Shown here in pieces: positions 1 to 7,281 of a DNA stretch of 64,000 nucleotides (positions are counted from its first letter, which is position 1; the number at the start of each line of letters is the position of its first letter). A program made the translations under genes and the position numbers. The notes beneath the pieces are model-generated. The model saw only the letters and a program-made list of their open reading frames with translations. It searched no databases and had not been told where the DNA came from. Source of the DNA: Agromyces sp. H17E-10 (lineage in GTDB: Bacteria > Actinomycetota > Actinomycetes > Actinomycetales > Microbacteriaceae); the NCBI RefSeq assembly GCF_022919715.1, contig NZ_CP095042.1:4154001-4218000 (forward strand), written 5' to 3'.

Positions 1-18
1 ACGGAAGGAGCACCAGCC

Positions 19-681
19 GTGGCCAAGACCGACCGGCCGATCGCCCCGCGCATCGAGGAGATCGTGCTGGTCGACCTCGACGACGGCGCCGTCGCGGAGC
101 TCACGGCAGGCGCCAGGGTCGAGGCGCGCCGGTTCACCGACATCGATCTGGCCGGGCGTGATCTGAGCGGGATGCGGCTCGACGAGTGCGAGCTGTCGGG
201 GGTGTTCGCCCATGAGGCACGGCTCCGCGGGACGGTGCTGCGGGACGTCGTCGTCGAGCGGCTCGAGGCACCGGTGCTGCACGCGCCGTACCTCGACCTG
301 CGCGACGTCTCGGTCACGTCATCGCGGCTCGGTTCGGTCGAGTTCCACGACGGGCGTTGGCAGTCGGTGCGGTTCGTCGGCTGCAAGCTCGGCTTCGTGA
401 ACCTCCGCGGTGCCGAGATCCGCGACGTGCGCTTCGTCGACTGCACGATCGACGAACTCGATCTCGGCAACGCGAGCGCCGAACGCGTCGCCTTCGACGG
501 CAGCGAGATGCGCGCACTCGACGTCACCGGGGCGCGGCTGCGCGACGTCGATCTCCGGGGCCTCGACCCCGCGGTGATCGACGGCATCGCCGGCCTCAGC
601 GGTGCGACACTCGACGCACTGCAGGTGGCGATGCTCGCGCCGCACCTCGCGCGACATCTGGGCATCAGGGTCGTCGGCTGA
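19..681 (+). CDS. Pentapeptide-repeat protein
   Basis: 220 aa, GTG start preceded by the Shine-Dalgarno-like GGAAGGAG at 3-10. From about residue 40 to 185 the protein is a run of five-residue units of the A(D/N)LXX type, for example DLAGRDLSGMRLDECELSG, which fold into a right-handed quadrilateral beta-helix. The rest is short flanking sequence with no signal peptide or membrane segment. Such proteins include gyrase-protecting DNA mimics, but most have no known role and nothing here points to one. The gene sits at the window edge and its start spacing suggests it may follow an upstream gene. The repeat assignment is secure; the function is unknown. Confidence 0.8.
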   Translation: MAKTDRPIAPRIEEIVLVDLDDGAVAELTAGARVEARRFTDIDLAGRDLSGMRLDECELSGVFAHEARLRGTVLRDVVVERLEAPVLHAPYLDLRDVSVTSSRLGSVEFHDGRWQSVRFVGCKLGFVNLRGAEIRDVRFVDCTIDELDLGNASAERVAFDGSEMRALDVTGARLRDVDLRGLDPAVIDGIAGLSGATLDALQVAMLAPHLARHLGIRVVG

Positions 682-741
682 AACCGCCTCCACCGTCGCA
701 TCGAGGTCGCCATATGCCACTCATCCGATGATCGAACTCCA

Positions 742-758
742 CGCCCCTTCTCGGGGCG
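742..758 (+). terminator. Short GC hairpin, possible terminator
   Basis: CGCCCC (742-747) and GGGGCG (753-758) pair around a 5-nt loop, 61 bases after the pentapeptide-repeat gene. There is no clear U-tract. It lies just upstream of the next gene's -10 hexamer at 767-772. Confidence 0.4.
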
Positions 759-779
759 GCTCGAAGTAGCCTTGCGGTC

Positions 780-1430
780 ATGGCCACCGACGCCCTCCGC
801 GACGATGCACGTCGCTTCTCCGATCGTCGACGCGCGTGGCTGCTCGGCGGTTCATTGCTGCTGGCCTCCACCATCGTGGACTTCGTCGTGCGGCCATGGC
901 TCTTCGCGATGCCGGGCTCCCGGCTCGTCGGAGAGGTCCTGTATGCGCTCGCACTGCTCGTGTTCGCCTTCGGCCTTCGCGGGCAGGGCAGCATCACGGC
1001 TCGCCGCCCGCTCGGCACGACAGCGCTCGTGCTGCTCGCGGTCTGGGGCTTCGCTCACGAGGTCGTATTCGGCCTCGTGCCGATCGACCCGTCGAACATG
1101 GGCCCCGCTCAGGTGCTGGGCACCACGCTCTCGCTCCTGCAAGGCGCAATAGCGCTCATCGCCGTCGTGCAGATCGGACGTGCGCACGCGGTTCAGCGGC
1201 CGTGGAACTGGGCGCCGGCCTGGGTGCTGGGCGCCGTCGCGGCGAGTACCGTGCTCCAATACCTCGTCTTCGCCGGAGGCACCGAATCGCAGGAGGTCCT
1301 CGGTGCCGTCGTGGCCGTCGACCTCCTCGCACGTGTCGGTGGCTCGACCTTCCTCGGCGTCCTTGCGATCGTGCTGGCCAACTGGCCGGCACCCACACGG
1401 ACCGTCTCGATCATCGACTCGGAGTCGTGA
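780..1430 (+). CDS. Six-helix integral membrane protein of unknown function
   Basis: 216 aa with about six hydrophobic helices (roughly residues 19-38, 48-66, 78-100, 110-132, 143-165 and 172-202) and a short Arg-rich cytoplasmic N-terminus. I recognise no family. The ATG is preceded by TAGCCT at 767-772, seven bases upstream with no Shine-Dalgarno, so it is probably a leaderless transcript. Its last 20 bases overlap the 3' end of the convergent gene on the other strand (1411-1884), so the two messages could pair. Coding status is supported by the hydrophobic pattern and codon bias; the function is unknown. Confidence 0.7.
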   Translation: MATDALRDDARRFSDRRRAWLLGGSLLLASTIVDFVVRPWLFAMPGSRLVGEVLYALALLVFAFGLRGQGSITARRPLGTTALVLLAVWGFAHEVVFGLVPIDPSNMGPAQVLGTTLSLLQGAIALIAVVQIGRAHAVQRPWNWAPAWVLGAVAASTVLQYLVFAGGTESQEVLGAVVAVDLLARVGGSTFLGVLAIVLANWPAPTRTVSIIDSES

Positions 1431-1884
1431 CCCCGGGCCGTTCGTCGACCGCGCCCGGGGCGACGGGTTGCTTCTCCTGCCGCTCACAGTGCGACGGCCA
1501 CCGCCACGACCAGACGGTCAGCCCGACCGTCAGCACGATGACGATGACCCCGAGCGGCACGTGCAGAGCGACGAGCGAGCGGAATCCGGCGAACGCCTGC
1601 AGCGACATCAGGCCGAGGAGCCCGATCGAAGCGCCGATCGGCCACCGCGGCGAACGGCTCACGATGCGAGCGACGATCGTCGTCGCGATGCCGACCATCA
1701 GCGCGATCCCCGAGATCGTCGCCATGTCGCGATGCAGGTCGAACGCCGCCGGCGCCCCGCCCATGAAGAGGCCCGCCAGCACGGACTGCCCGAACATGAG
1801 CGCCGCAGTGACGGTCCATGCCCATCGGAGGAGCCGGATCGACCATCGAGGAGCATGCGGCAGAGCAGCGGTTGCGGTCGACAT
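1411..1884 (-). CDS. Four-helix membrane protein, DUF6220-like
   Basis: 157 aa. Four transmembrane helices, with a QSVLAG segment near residue 33, an LHRD segment after helix 1, a Q in helix 3 (LQAFAG) and an ALHVPLG segment before helix 4. These match my memory of the DUF6220 family, whose function is unknown. The C-terminal ~25 residues are polar. It is divergent from the MarR gene across only 69 bases. Its promoter can be read directly: TTGATT and TACGGT on the minus strand, 17 bases apart, ending six bases before the ATG. A palindrome covers that spacer, so MarR repression of this gene is likely. Confidence 0.75.
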   Translation of the reverse strand: MSTATAALPHAPRWSIRLLRWAWTVTAALMFGQSVLAGLFMGGAPAAFDLHRDMATISGIALMVGIATTIVARIVSRSPRWPIGASIGLLGLMSLQAFAGFRSLVALHVPLGVIVIVLTVGLTVWSWRWPSHCERQEKQPVAPGAVDERPGVTTPSR

Positions 1885-1890
1885 GAGAGC

Positions 1891-1938
1891 ACCGTAGCAA
1901 TTAGATCCATTTGAATCAATCCCAGATGGATCTATCTG
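1891..1938. promoter_or_regulatory. Divergent promoter with two overlapping MarR-type operators
   Basis: For the minus-strand gene, -35 TTGATT lies at 1914-1919 and -10 TACGGT at 1891-1896 with a 17-base spacer. A 21-base imperfect palindrome (1900-1920) covers the -35 and spacer. A second palindrome, CAGATGGATCTATCTG (1923-1938, two mismatched positions), lies just upstream of the marR start. The two share GATCCAT/ATGGATC halves: TAGATCCAT at 1902-1910 and ATGGATCTA at 1926-1934 form a perfect 9-base inverted repeat. The layout predicts repression of the membrane protein gene and autoregulation of marR. Confidence 0.7.
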
Positions 1939-1953
1939 TGCGATGATCGAGCC

Positions 1954-2403
1954 ATGAGCGAACGCGGGGGAGAGGACGCCATCGGTGTGGCCGTGCTGTT
2001 CCATCAGGTGTATGCCGCGGCGACCGAGCGTCTCGATGCCATCCTGCGCCCCATGGATCTCACAGCCCGCCATCTGTCGGTGATGTTCTTGATCAGGGAT
2101 GGTGTGCAGACCCAGCGCGACCTCGTCGCACGACTGGGCATGGACAAGACGGGGATGGTCCGAACCGTCGACGATCTCGAACGCCAGGGCTTCGTCTCGA
2201 GGACACCGTCGGCGATCGACCGCAGGGTCGGCATCCTCGAGCTCACCGACGCAGGCCTGCAAGCCCTCCGAACCGCTCAGACTCACACCAGGGGAGTCGC
2301 CGACGAGTTGTTCGCCGCTGTCAGCGCCGACGAGCTCACCGTGCTGAAGTCGACGCTCGCTCGGGCGCTCGAAGGCCTGCGGGCATCGAGCGAGGGCGGG
2401 TAG
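1954..2403 (+). CDS. MarR-family transcriptional regulator
   Basis: 149 aa, the usual length for a MarR homodimer. An N-terminal helix for dimerisation is followed by a winged helix-turn-helix: the segment around DGVQTQRDLVARLGMDKTG (about residues 49-67) is the DNA-binding helix pair. The wing contains the D-R-R signature as SAIDRRVGILELTDAG (about residues 89-104), and a C-terminal helix completes the dimer. MarR proteins bind palindromes and release on binding small phenolic or oxidising ligands; the ligand here is unknown. It is divergent from the DUF6220-like membrane gene, and the gap between them carries two related palindromes, so both genes are the obvious regulon. Confidence 0.9.
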   Translation: MSERGGEDAIGVAVLFHQVYAAATERLDAILRPMDLTARHLSVMFLIRDGVQTQRDLVARLGMDKTGMVRTVDDLERQGFVSRTPSAIDRRVGILELTDAGLQALRTAQTHTRGVADELFAAVSADELTVLKSTLARALEGLRASSEGG

Positions 2404-2467
2404 CGCCGGGGGAGTTGCTGGCGAAGTCTTCGCCTCTCCGTGCCGCTGAGCGCGCATAATCGATTCC

Positions 2468-2790
2468 ATGGGATCGGAGCACGCCTCGGTCGTCCTCGCC
2501 GTTCTCGGCTGGTGGTTCACCGCACTGTCGACGCTGCTGGTCGTCGTCTGCGTTCTCGCGAGTCGTGGTTCGATCCACGTGAACCGATACTTCGGGCTCA
2601 AACTCCCGGCGCTGCTGCAGAGCGATTCCGCCTGGCGGAAAGGTCACGCTGCAGCGATCGTTCCATCGGCCGCCATGGCGGCAGTCGGCCTGACCTGCGC
2701 GATCATCGGAATCAGGGGTCAATCGGCGCGTTCGTCATCGGCGTCGCGTGGTCGGCCGCGACGCGCGCTGCGCGCGCCATCTCCAGGTGA
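2468..2790 (+). pseudogene. SdpI-like small membrane protein, broken by a 1-base frameshift
   Basis: The ATG frame gives an N-terminal helix, then the motif NRYFGLKLPALLQSDSAW with RKGHAAA, which resembles the SdpI / immunity-type motif (conserved G-x-R/K-x-P, W, H), then the start of helix 2. At the G-run 2715-2718 the frame becomes Arg/Ser-rich low-complexity sequence. The next frame instead continues with a good membrane helix, SIGAFVIGVAWSAATRAAR, and a stop at 2788-2790. Restoring one G (5 instead of 4) joins them into a protein of about 107 aa. This is either a real frameshift or a sequencing slip. CATAAT at 2455-2460 is a likely leaderless -10. Confidence 0.6.
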
Positions 2791-2836
2791 TCGCGCAGAT
2801 CGAATCGGCCTCACGGCCCATTCGGCAGGAGCGCCG

Positions 2837-2850
2837 ATAATGCACATTAT
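2837..2850. other. AT-rich inverted repeat
   Basis: ATAATG (2837-2842) and CATTAT (2845-2850) are perfect inverted arms around CA. It sits in the 215-base gap between the broken SdpI-like gene and the DUF805 gene, in sequence clearly less GC-rich than its surroundings. It could be an operator; the binding protein is unknown. I see no other feature in this gap apart from the DUF805 -10 hexamer. Confidence 0.35.
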
Positions 2851-3005
2851 GTCGGAATAGAATGCAAAGACGCTCTGGCGTCGGTCGGATTTCACTCCTC
2901 CTAACCGACTGCTCCGCGAGGATCTGGTGGTCCGCTGACTCTGGTTCAACCCAAGGCGGCTCTGCGCGAACGCGACTGGACGCCGCGTTGCCCTAGCATC
3001 GGCGT

Positions 3006-3509
3006 GTGACATATGTCGGTACAGCCCATCGGGTTGAACTGCCTTGGCCAGGCGCGTCGCTCGGGCGGGCCATGAGCAGGTTCGCGGCCGGTGCGTTCCG
3101 TCTCCGGGGCCGGGCAAGTCGAAGCGAGTACTGGTGGTGGATGCTCGTCAACATCGTTGTACTGGCGGTGACGCTCGTGCTCGTACCGGCGCTCATCTCT
3201 GGACCGGCGACACAGCAATCGCTGATGGTCGGCCCATTCGGTTCGTGGCTCTTTGCAAGCGTGGCGTTGTTCAGCACTCCTTCGCCAGAGGTCTCCAACT
3301 CGTCGTTCGTCGCGTTCTCATTTTTCTGCGCGGGAGTGTGGCAATGGGTTACCGTTCTCCCCGGCTTCACAGTGGCGGTGCGCCGCCTGCACGATTCGAA
3401 CCTGTCCGGATGGTGGGTGCTGCTGGCGCTCATCCCTCCGGGTCCGTTCGTCCTGCTCCTTCTCGCCCTCCGGAGATCGCGATTCGAAGGCACACGCTTC
3501 GACGACTAG
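3006..3509 (+). CDS. DUF805 membrane protein
   Basis: 167 aa. It carries the DUF805 hallmarks: an early FRLRGRASRSEYWWW segment (about residues 31-45), a long hydrophobic middle with a variable loop, and the late VRRLHDSNLSGWWVLL segment (about residues 124-140) before the last helix. About four membrane segments are visible. Family function is unknown. The GTG at 3006 is six bases after TAGCAT (2994-2999), fitting leaderless expression; an in-frame ATG at 3072 begins closer to the conserved domain and is the alternative. Base use in and before the gene is less GC-rich than its neighbours, which may mean recent acquisition. Confidence 0.8.
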   Translation: MTYVGTAHRVELPWPGASLGRAMSRFAAGAFRLRGRASRSEYWWWMLVNIVVLAVTLVLVPALISGPATQQSLMVGPFGSWLFASVALFSTPSPEVSNSSFVAFSFFCAGVWQWVTVLPGFTVAVRRLHDSNLSGWWVLLALIPPGPFVLLLLALRRSRFEGTRFDD

Positions 3510-3621
3510 TTGGCATTTTCGCGGCGCCCGTGGCCGGTCCCCGCCCGTTCCAAATCGCCTCGCCATCTGCCAGATTGAGTGGACGTGCCGAGTGCGTGCG
3601 CCATCAAGGGAGAGCAACGGG

Positions 3622-4191
3622 ATGAGAACGCTTCGATACTCGATCAACGTCACGCTCGACGGCTGCTGCCATCATGAGGCGGGTCTCCCGCCTGACGAGG
3701 ACTCGATGCGATACTGGGCCACCGAGATGGAACAGGCCGATGCACTGCTGTTCGGCCGGGTGACCTACGAGATGATGGAGTCGGCGTGGCGGAAACCCGC
3801 CACGGGCGCCTGGCCCGACTGGGTGGACGAGCTGCAGCGCCCGTTCGCCGAGGCCATCGATGGCGCGAAGAAGTACGTCGTGTCGAGCACGCTGGAGACT
3901 GCCGACTGGAATGCCGAGCTCCTGCGCGGCGACCTCGAGCAGGCGGTGCGCCGGCTCAAACAGGAGCTGGGCGGGCGACTGTGGGTCGGCGGTGTGACGC
4001 TCCCCCGGGCTCTGGCCGACGCAGGACTGATCGACGAGTACGAGTTCCTCGTGCAGCCGGTCCTCGCCGGGCACGGCCCGACGTTGCTCGCAGGCCTGCG
4101 CGAGCGCATACAGCTCGAGCTCGTGGACCGGCGTGAGTTCAGGTCAGGAGCGGTGGCCATGCGCTATCGGCCCACGCGAGGCACCGCGTGA
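3622..4191 (+). CDS. Dihydrofolate reductase family protein (RibD C-terminal-like)
   Basis: 189 aa, the usual length. It begins with the short strand MRTLRYSINVTLDG and continues with LLFGRVTYEMM (about residues 41-51), KKYVVSST, and a late GGRLWVGGVTLPRALADAGLIDE region, all characteristic of the COG0262 / RibD C-terminal fold that binds NADPH. The substrate is not known for most members; some reduce folate- or riboflavin-type compounds. The ATG follows AACGGG, a weak ribosome-binding match. It stands alone, between the DUF805 gene and the convergent YCII gene, so context gives no role. Confidence 0.8.
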   Translation: MRTLRYSINVTLDGCCHHEAGLPPDEDSMRYWATEMEQADALLFGRVTYEMMESAWRKPATGAWPDWVDELQRPFAEAIDGAKKYVVSSTLETADWNAELLRGDLEQAVRRLKQELGGRLWVGGVTLPRALADAGLIDEYEFLVQPVLAGHGPTLLAGLRERIQLELVDRREFRSGAVAMRYRPTRGTA

Positions 4192-4258
4192 CGCGATTCC
4201 GCCGGCTTGGTCGACTCGACCCTCGACTCTCCCCCAAGCGCCACCAGAATCGACCGCG

Positions 4259-4600
4259 TCAGCTCTCGGGGTCGTACTGGAACGCACGCACCTCTTGCGC
4301 ACAACGGCACGCGGCCGCGATCTTCGCCGCCCAGGCGAGCGCCTCATCGCGACTCGTCAGCTCGAGCACCGTGTAGCCGCCTTCGATGCGCTCGGTCTCG
4401 GGATAGGTCCCCTCAGTCACGGTTCCGCCGGCGTCGACCCGGACCGGCGGCACGGTCTCGTCGATCCCGCCGCCGAAGACCCACACCCCGGCGGCCTTCG
4501 CCTCGCGCACGACCTCGTGCGCGGCATCCGCGACGGCTTGCATCTCTGCGGCGGCAACCTGCATCGCACCGCTGGGAAACGAGATCAGGTACTTCGTCAT
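4259..4600 (-). CDS. YCII-related domain protein
   Basis: 113 aa. MTKYLISFPSGAMQV opens an alpha-beta sandwich of the YCII/DGPF type, with GGYTVLELTSRDEALAWAAK (about residues 76-95) as the later strand-helix. These small ferredoxin-like proteins are of unknown function; in Actinobacteria they often lie beside sigma factors, but none is adjacent here. The ATG overlaps the stop of the upstream beta-lactamase-fold gene by four bases (ATGA) and follows a GAGGAGAGAG ribosome-binding site, so the GNAT, beta-lactamase and YCII genes form one translationally coupled minus-strand operon. Confidence 0.85.
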   Translation of the reverse strand: MTKYLISFPSGAMQVAAAEMQAVADAAHEVVREAKAAGVWVFGGGIDETVPPVRVDAGGTVTEGTYPETERIEGGYTVLELTSRDEALAWAAKIAAACRCAQEVRAFQYDPES

Positions 4601-5484
4601 CGAACTCTCTCCTCGTTCGCGAGCACCGTCGCCGCGATCACGGCGAGGCGGTTGTACTGCTCCTCTTCGTGCGCCGTGATCGTCACGACGGCGTCGCGCG
4701 CGTCGTCGACGACCACGAACTGGCCGTATCGTCCGTCGAGTCGCCAGCATTCACCCGGGCCGTCCCAGACCGCGAGGCCGTATCCGGCGGACGATCCGCC
4801 GTAGCCGGTGTCGATCCACGACCGGTGCATTCCGTCGACCCACGCAGCGTCCACGAGCTGCGACGAGCCCCATCGACCTCGGTCGCGCAACAGGCGCCCG
4901 ATTCGTGCGAGCTCCTCGGTGCGGAGCTCGAGCCCCGATCCGCCCATGATCCAGCCGAGTGGGCAGCGGTGCCACTGCGGATTGTGGATCTCGAGCGGGT
5001 CGAACAGTCGCAGCATGAGCCAGTCGCGAACGTCGCCCACGACGGCGCCGAGCATGCGCATCGCGACGTAGGTGCTCGCGTCGGTGTACTGGAAGGCCGT
5101 GCCCGTGCCGACCGCGGGCCGGCGAAGCACCTCCTGTGCGAGATCGGGCCAGGGAACGGGTTCGTGCGAGAACCACACGAAGTCGATGCCGCTCGTCATC
5201 GTCAAGAGGTGCCGCAGAGCGACTCGCTCGACGCCGTCCCCCAGGCTGACCGACGGCAGCAGCTCGCCGACGGTCGTGTCGAGCGACAGCAGGCCCTCGT
5301 CGACGGCGATGCCGGCCGCGAGCGCCGAGACGCCCTTCGACGCCGAGTAGACGTTCACGCGGTCGTCGCTGCGCCAGCGATGCTCCGCGACGTCGTCGCC
5401 GACCAGCACGTGGAGTCCGTACGCCCCGAGACGTTCGGCGTCGACTTGCGCGATGATCTCGTCGCACACCGACGCCGCGCTCAC
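4597..5484 (-). CDS. Serine beta-lactamase-fold hydrolase (class C / EstB type)
   Basis: 295 aa. YSASKGVSALAAG (about residues 45-57) holds the SxxK nucleophile and general base. FQYTDASTYVAMRMLG supplies the Y-x-D/N motif, and GYGLAVWDG is the usual late strand. Members are esterases, D-aminopeptidases or penicillin-binding-like proteins far more often than true beta-lactamases. No signal peptide is visible, so it is probably cytoplasmic. The GTG start is chosen because it overlaps the GNAT stop as GTGA (5481-5484) and sits just before the conserved domain. The substrate cannot be told from sequence. Confidence 0.8.
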   Translation of the reverse strand: MSAASVCDEIIAQVDAERLGAYGLHVLVGDDVAEHRWRSDDRVNVYSASKGVSALAAGIAVDEGLLSLDTTVGELLPSVSLGDGVERVALRHLLTMTSGIDFVWFSHEPVPWPDLAQEVLRRPAVGTGTAFQYTDASTYVAMRMLGAVVGDVRDWLMLRLFDPLEIHNPQWHRCPLGWIMGGSGLELRTEELARIGRLLRDRGRWGSSQLVDAAWVDGMHRSWIDTGYGGSSAGYGLAVWDGPGECWRLDGRYGQFVVVDDARDAVVTITAHEEEQYNRLAVIAATVLANEERVR

Positions 5485-5963
5485 AGCGCCTTCCGCATCT
5501 GCTGGGTCGTGACCTCGTAGCCTGCCGAGTCGTAGAGTCCGATCGCGACGGCGTTGCCGCCGAACACGTTGAGCTCGAGCGCTGAGGCGCCGGCCGCCCG
5601 GGTCGCAGCCTCGACCGCAGAGAGGAGCGCACGGCCCAGCCCGCTCCCCCGACGCGTTTCGAGCACCTCGATGTCGTAGAGGAACGCCACCTCGGGCGTG
5701 CCTCGGGGATGGTCGAGCCCCACCCAGGCACGGCCGACCGGGATGCCGTCGTCGTCGACGCCGCGGAGTACGAGCATCCGACGCGTGGCCAGCCCGTCGG
5801 GAAGCAGCCGCGCATTCTCGTCGAGCGCGCGCTCCACCGCACCGTCGCGAGACCAGTTGCCCGCCGACACCTGCTCCTCCGCGTACTCCTGCGCGATCGC
5901 GAGCTGCCATTCGTCGAACTCGGACTCGGTCATCGGCCGCACGTTCACCGTCATGTCAGTCAT
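5481..5963 (-). CDS. GNAT-family N-acetyltransferase
   Basis: 160 aa. It has the GNAT acetyl-CoA site: VAFLYDIEVLETRRGSGLGR (about residues 90-109), where R-x-x-G-x-G binds the pyrophosphate, followed by helix alpha3 and a late LELNVFGGNAVAIGLYDSAG strand-helix, with the final YDSAGYE typical of the fold. The substrate is unknown. ATG at 5963 is used; the ATG at 5954 is equally possible because CAGCAT lies seven bases before it. It is the first gene of a coupled operon with the beta-lactamase-fold and YCII genes. Confidence 0.85.
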   Translation of the reverse strand: MTDMTVNVRPMTESEFDEWQLAIAQEYAEEQVSAGNWSRDGAVERALDENARLLPDGLATRRMLVLRGVDDDGIPVGRAWVGLDHPRGTPEVAFLYDIEVLETRRGSGLGRALLSAVEAATRAAGASALELNVFGGNAVAIGLYDSAGYEVTTQQMRKAL

Positions 5964-6068
5964 GCTGACACGACCCGACGACAGCCGCGACCGTCGGCGC
6001 GACCACGATGGTGTGCGCCGCTCCCCCGAGCGGCGCACTCCCCCGATCCCCCCGGTTGTTCCCCCGGC

Positions 6069-6425
6069 TCAGCCCGTGGCTTCAGCCTCGGATTCGGCTT
6101 CGCGTTCCTCGTAACGCTCGAGCCGCCGACCGGTCGCCGGCATGCCGAGCTCATTGAGCGGACCGGCCGTCGACCGCTCGGGCAGGCGCTCATCGGTCGG
6201 ACAGGTCATGACGATGTTGCCGTTCGCGTCATCGAACGTGTGTTCGAAGATCGGGCGCCCGCACACGGGGCAGGGTCGCTCCTGCAATTCCCGCTCGTCG
6301 GCCTGCTCGGTGCCCTCGGTGATGGGCGGTGCGCCGAAGATCGGCTCGAGTGCGTTGTCGACTCGATCGAAGAATCTCGTGAATGCGTTGCCGTCGTCTG
6401 GGCGGCTCGCCGCGTCGCGTGCCAT
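6069..6425 (-). CDS. Hypothetical protein with a zinc-ribbon-like CPxC motif
   Basis: 118 aa. The N-terminal third is polar, with a helix NAFTRFFDRVDNALEPIFG. In the middle, CPVCGRPIFEHTF (about residues 56-68) followed by MTCPTDERLPE looks like a treble-clef or ribbon metal site, though with only three cysteines. The tail is rich in Glu/Arg. I do not recognise a named family. The start is supported by TACGAT (ATCGTA at 6433-6438), seven bases upstream, a leaderless arrangement. It is divergent from the SDR gene, whose own -10 lies 50 bases away. Confidence 0.6.
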   Translation of the reverse strand: MARDAASRPDDGNAFTRFFDRVDNALEPIFGAPPITEGTEQADERELQERPCPVCGRPIFEHTFDDANGNIVMTCPTDERLPERSTAGPLNELGMPATGRRLERYEEREAESEAEATG

Positions 6426-6500
6426 ACGGGAGATCGTACGCCCCGAGGCATCCTCATCACCAGAGGCGCGCGCGGGCCGCGCCGCGCCTAGGCTGACGGT

Positions 6501-7265
6501 ATGACGGATGCCTCGCTCCCCCGCCCGGTCACGATCGTCACCGGCGCGAGCCGGGGCATCGGCGCCGCGATCGCCGAACGGCTCGCGGCAGAGGGGCACG
6601 ACCTCGTCATCACCTATCGCGATCGCGCGGCCGACGCCGACGCGGTCGCACGCCGCTGCACCGCGTCCGGCTCTCGCGTGCTCGTGCTCCAGGTCGACCT
6701 GGCCGACCTCGACGCGGCGGCCTCGGTGGTGCCCGCCGCGATCGACGCGTTCGGCCGGGTGACCGGGCTCGTGAACAACGCGGGCATCACCGGCAGGATC
6801 GGCCCGTTCCTCGACGTCGCCCTCGACGAGGCCGAAGCGGTGTTCCGCATCAACGTCGTGGCTCCGCTCCTCATCACGCAGGCGGCGATCGCGCACATGT
6901 CGACCGATCGCGGCGGGTCGGGGGGTTCGATCGTGAACATCTCGTCGGGCGCCGCCAAGTCGGGTGCCCCCAACACCTACATCCCGTACGCCATGAGCAA
7001 GGCCGCCCTCAACGCCCTCACCACCGGAACATCGAAGGAGTTCGGCCCCGTCGGTGTCCGCGTCAACACCGTGTCGCCCGGTACCACGAGAACCGAGATC
7101 CACGCGTCGGGCGGCCGCCCGCAGGCTGCAGACGAACGAGCGCCCGGCATCCCGATGCGGCGGGCCGGCGAACCGCACGAGATCGCCGGCGCGGTCGCAT
7201 ACCTGCTCTCCGACGACGCCGGCTACACCTCGGGCGCCGACATCCGCGTGGCGGGCGGCAACTGA
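6501..7265 (+). CDS. SDR-family oxidoreductase
   Basis: 254 aa, a classical short-chain dehydrogenase/reductase. The NAD(P)-binding motif is TGASRGIGAAIAE (TGxxxGxG, about residues 14-26), NNAG follows at about residue 91, and the catalytic Ser-Tyr-Lys are in NISSGAAKSG and YIPYAMSKAAL. The C-terminus ends in the common YTSGADIRVAGGN form. The TYRDR stretch after strand 2 suggests NADP preference. The substrate is unknown; homologues are often annotated as glucose 1-dehydrogenase or 3-oxoacyl-ACP reductase. TAGGCT at 6489-6494, six bases before the ATG, suggests leaderless expression. Confidence 0.85.
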   Translation: MTDASLPRPVTIVTGASRGIGAAIAERLAAEGHDLVITYRDRAADADAVARRCTASGSRVLVLQVDLADLDAAASVVPAAIDAFGRVTGLVNNAGITGRIGPFLDVALDEAEAVFRINVVAPLLITQAAIAHMSTDRGGSGGSIVNISSGAAKSGAPNTYIPYAMSKAALNALTTGTSKEFGPVGVRVNTVSPGTTRTEIHASGGRPQAADERAPGIPMRRAGEPHEIAGAVAYLLSDDAGYTSGADIRVAGGN

Positions 7266-7281
7266 CCGGCCGTCGCCCGGC

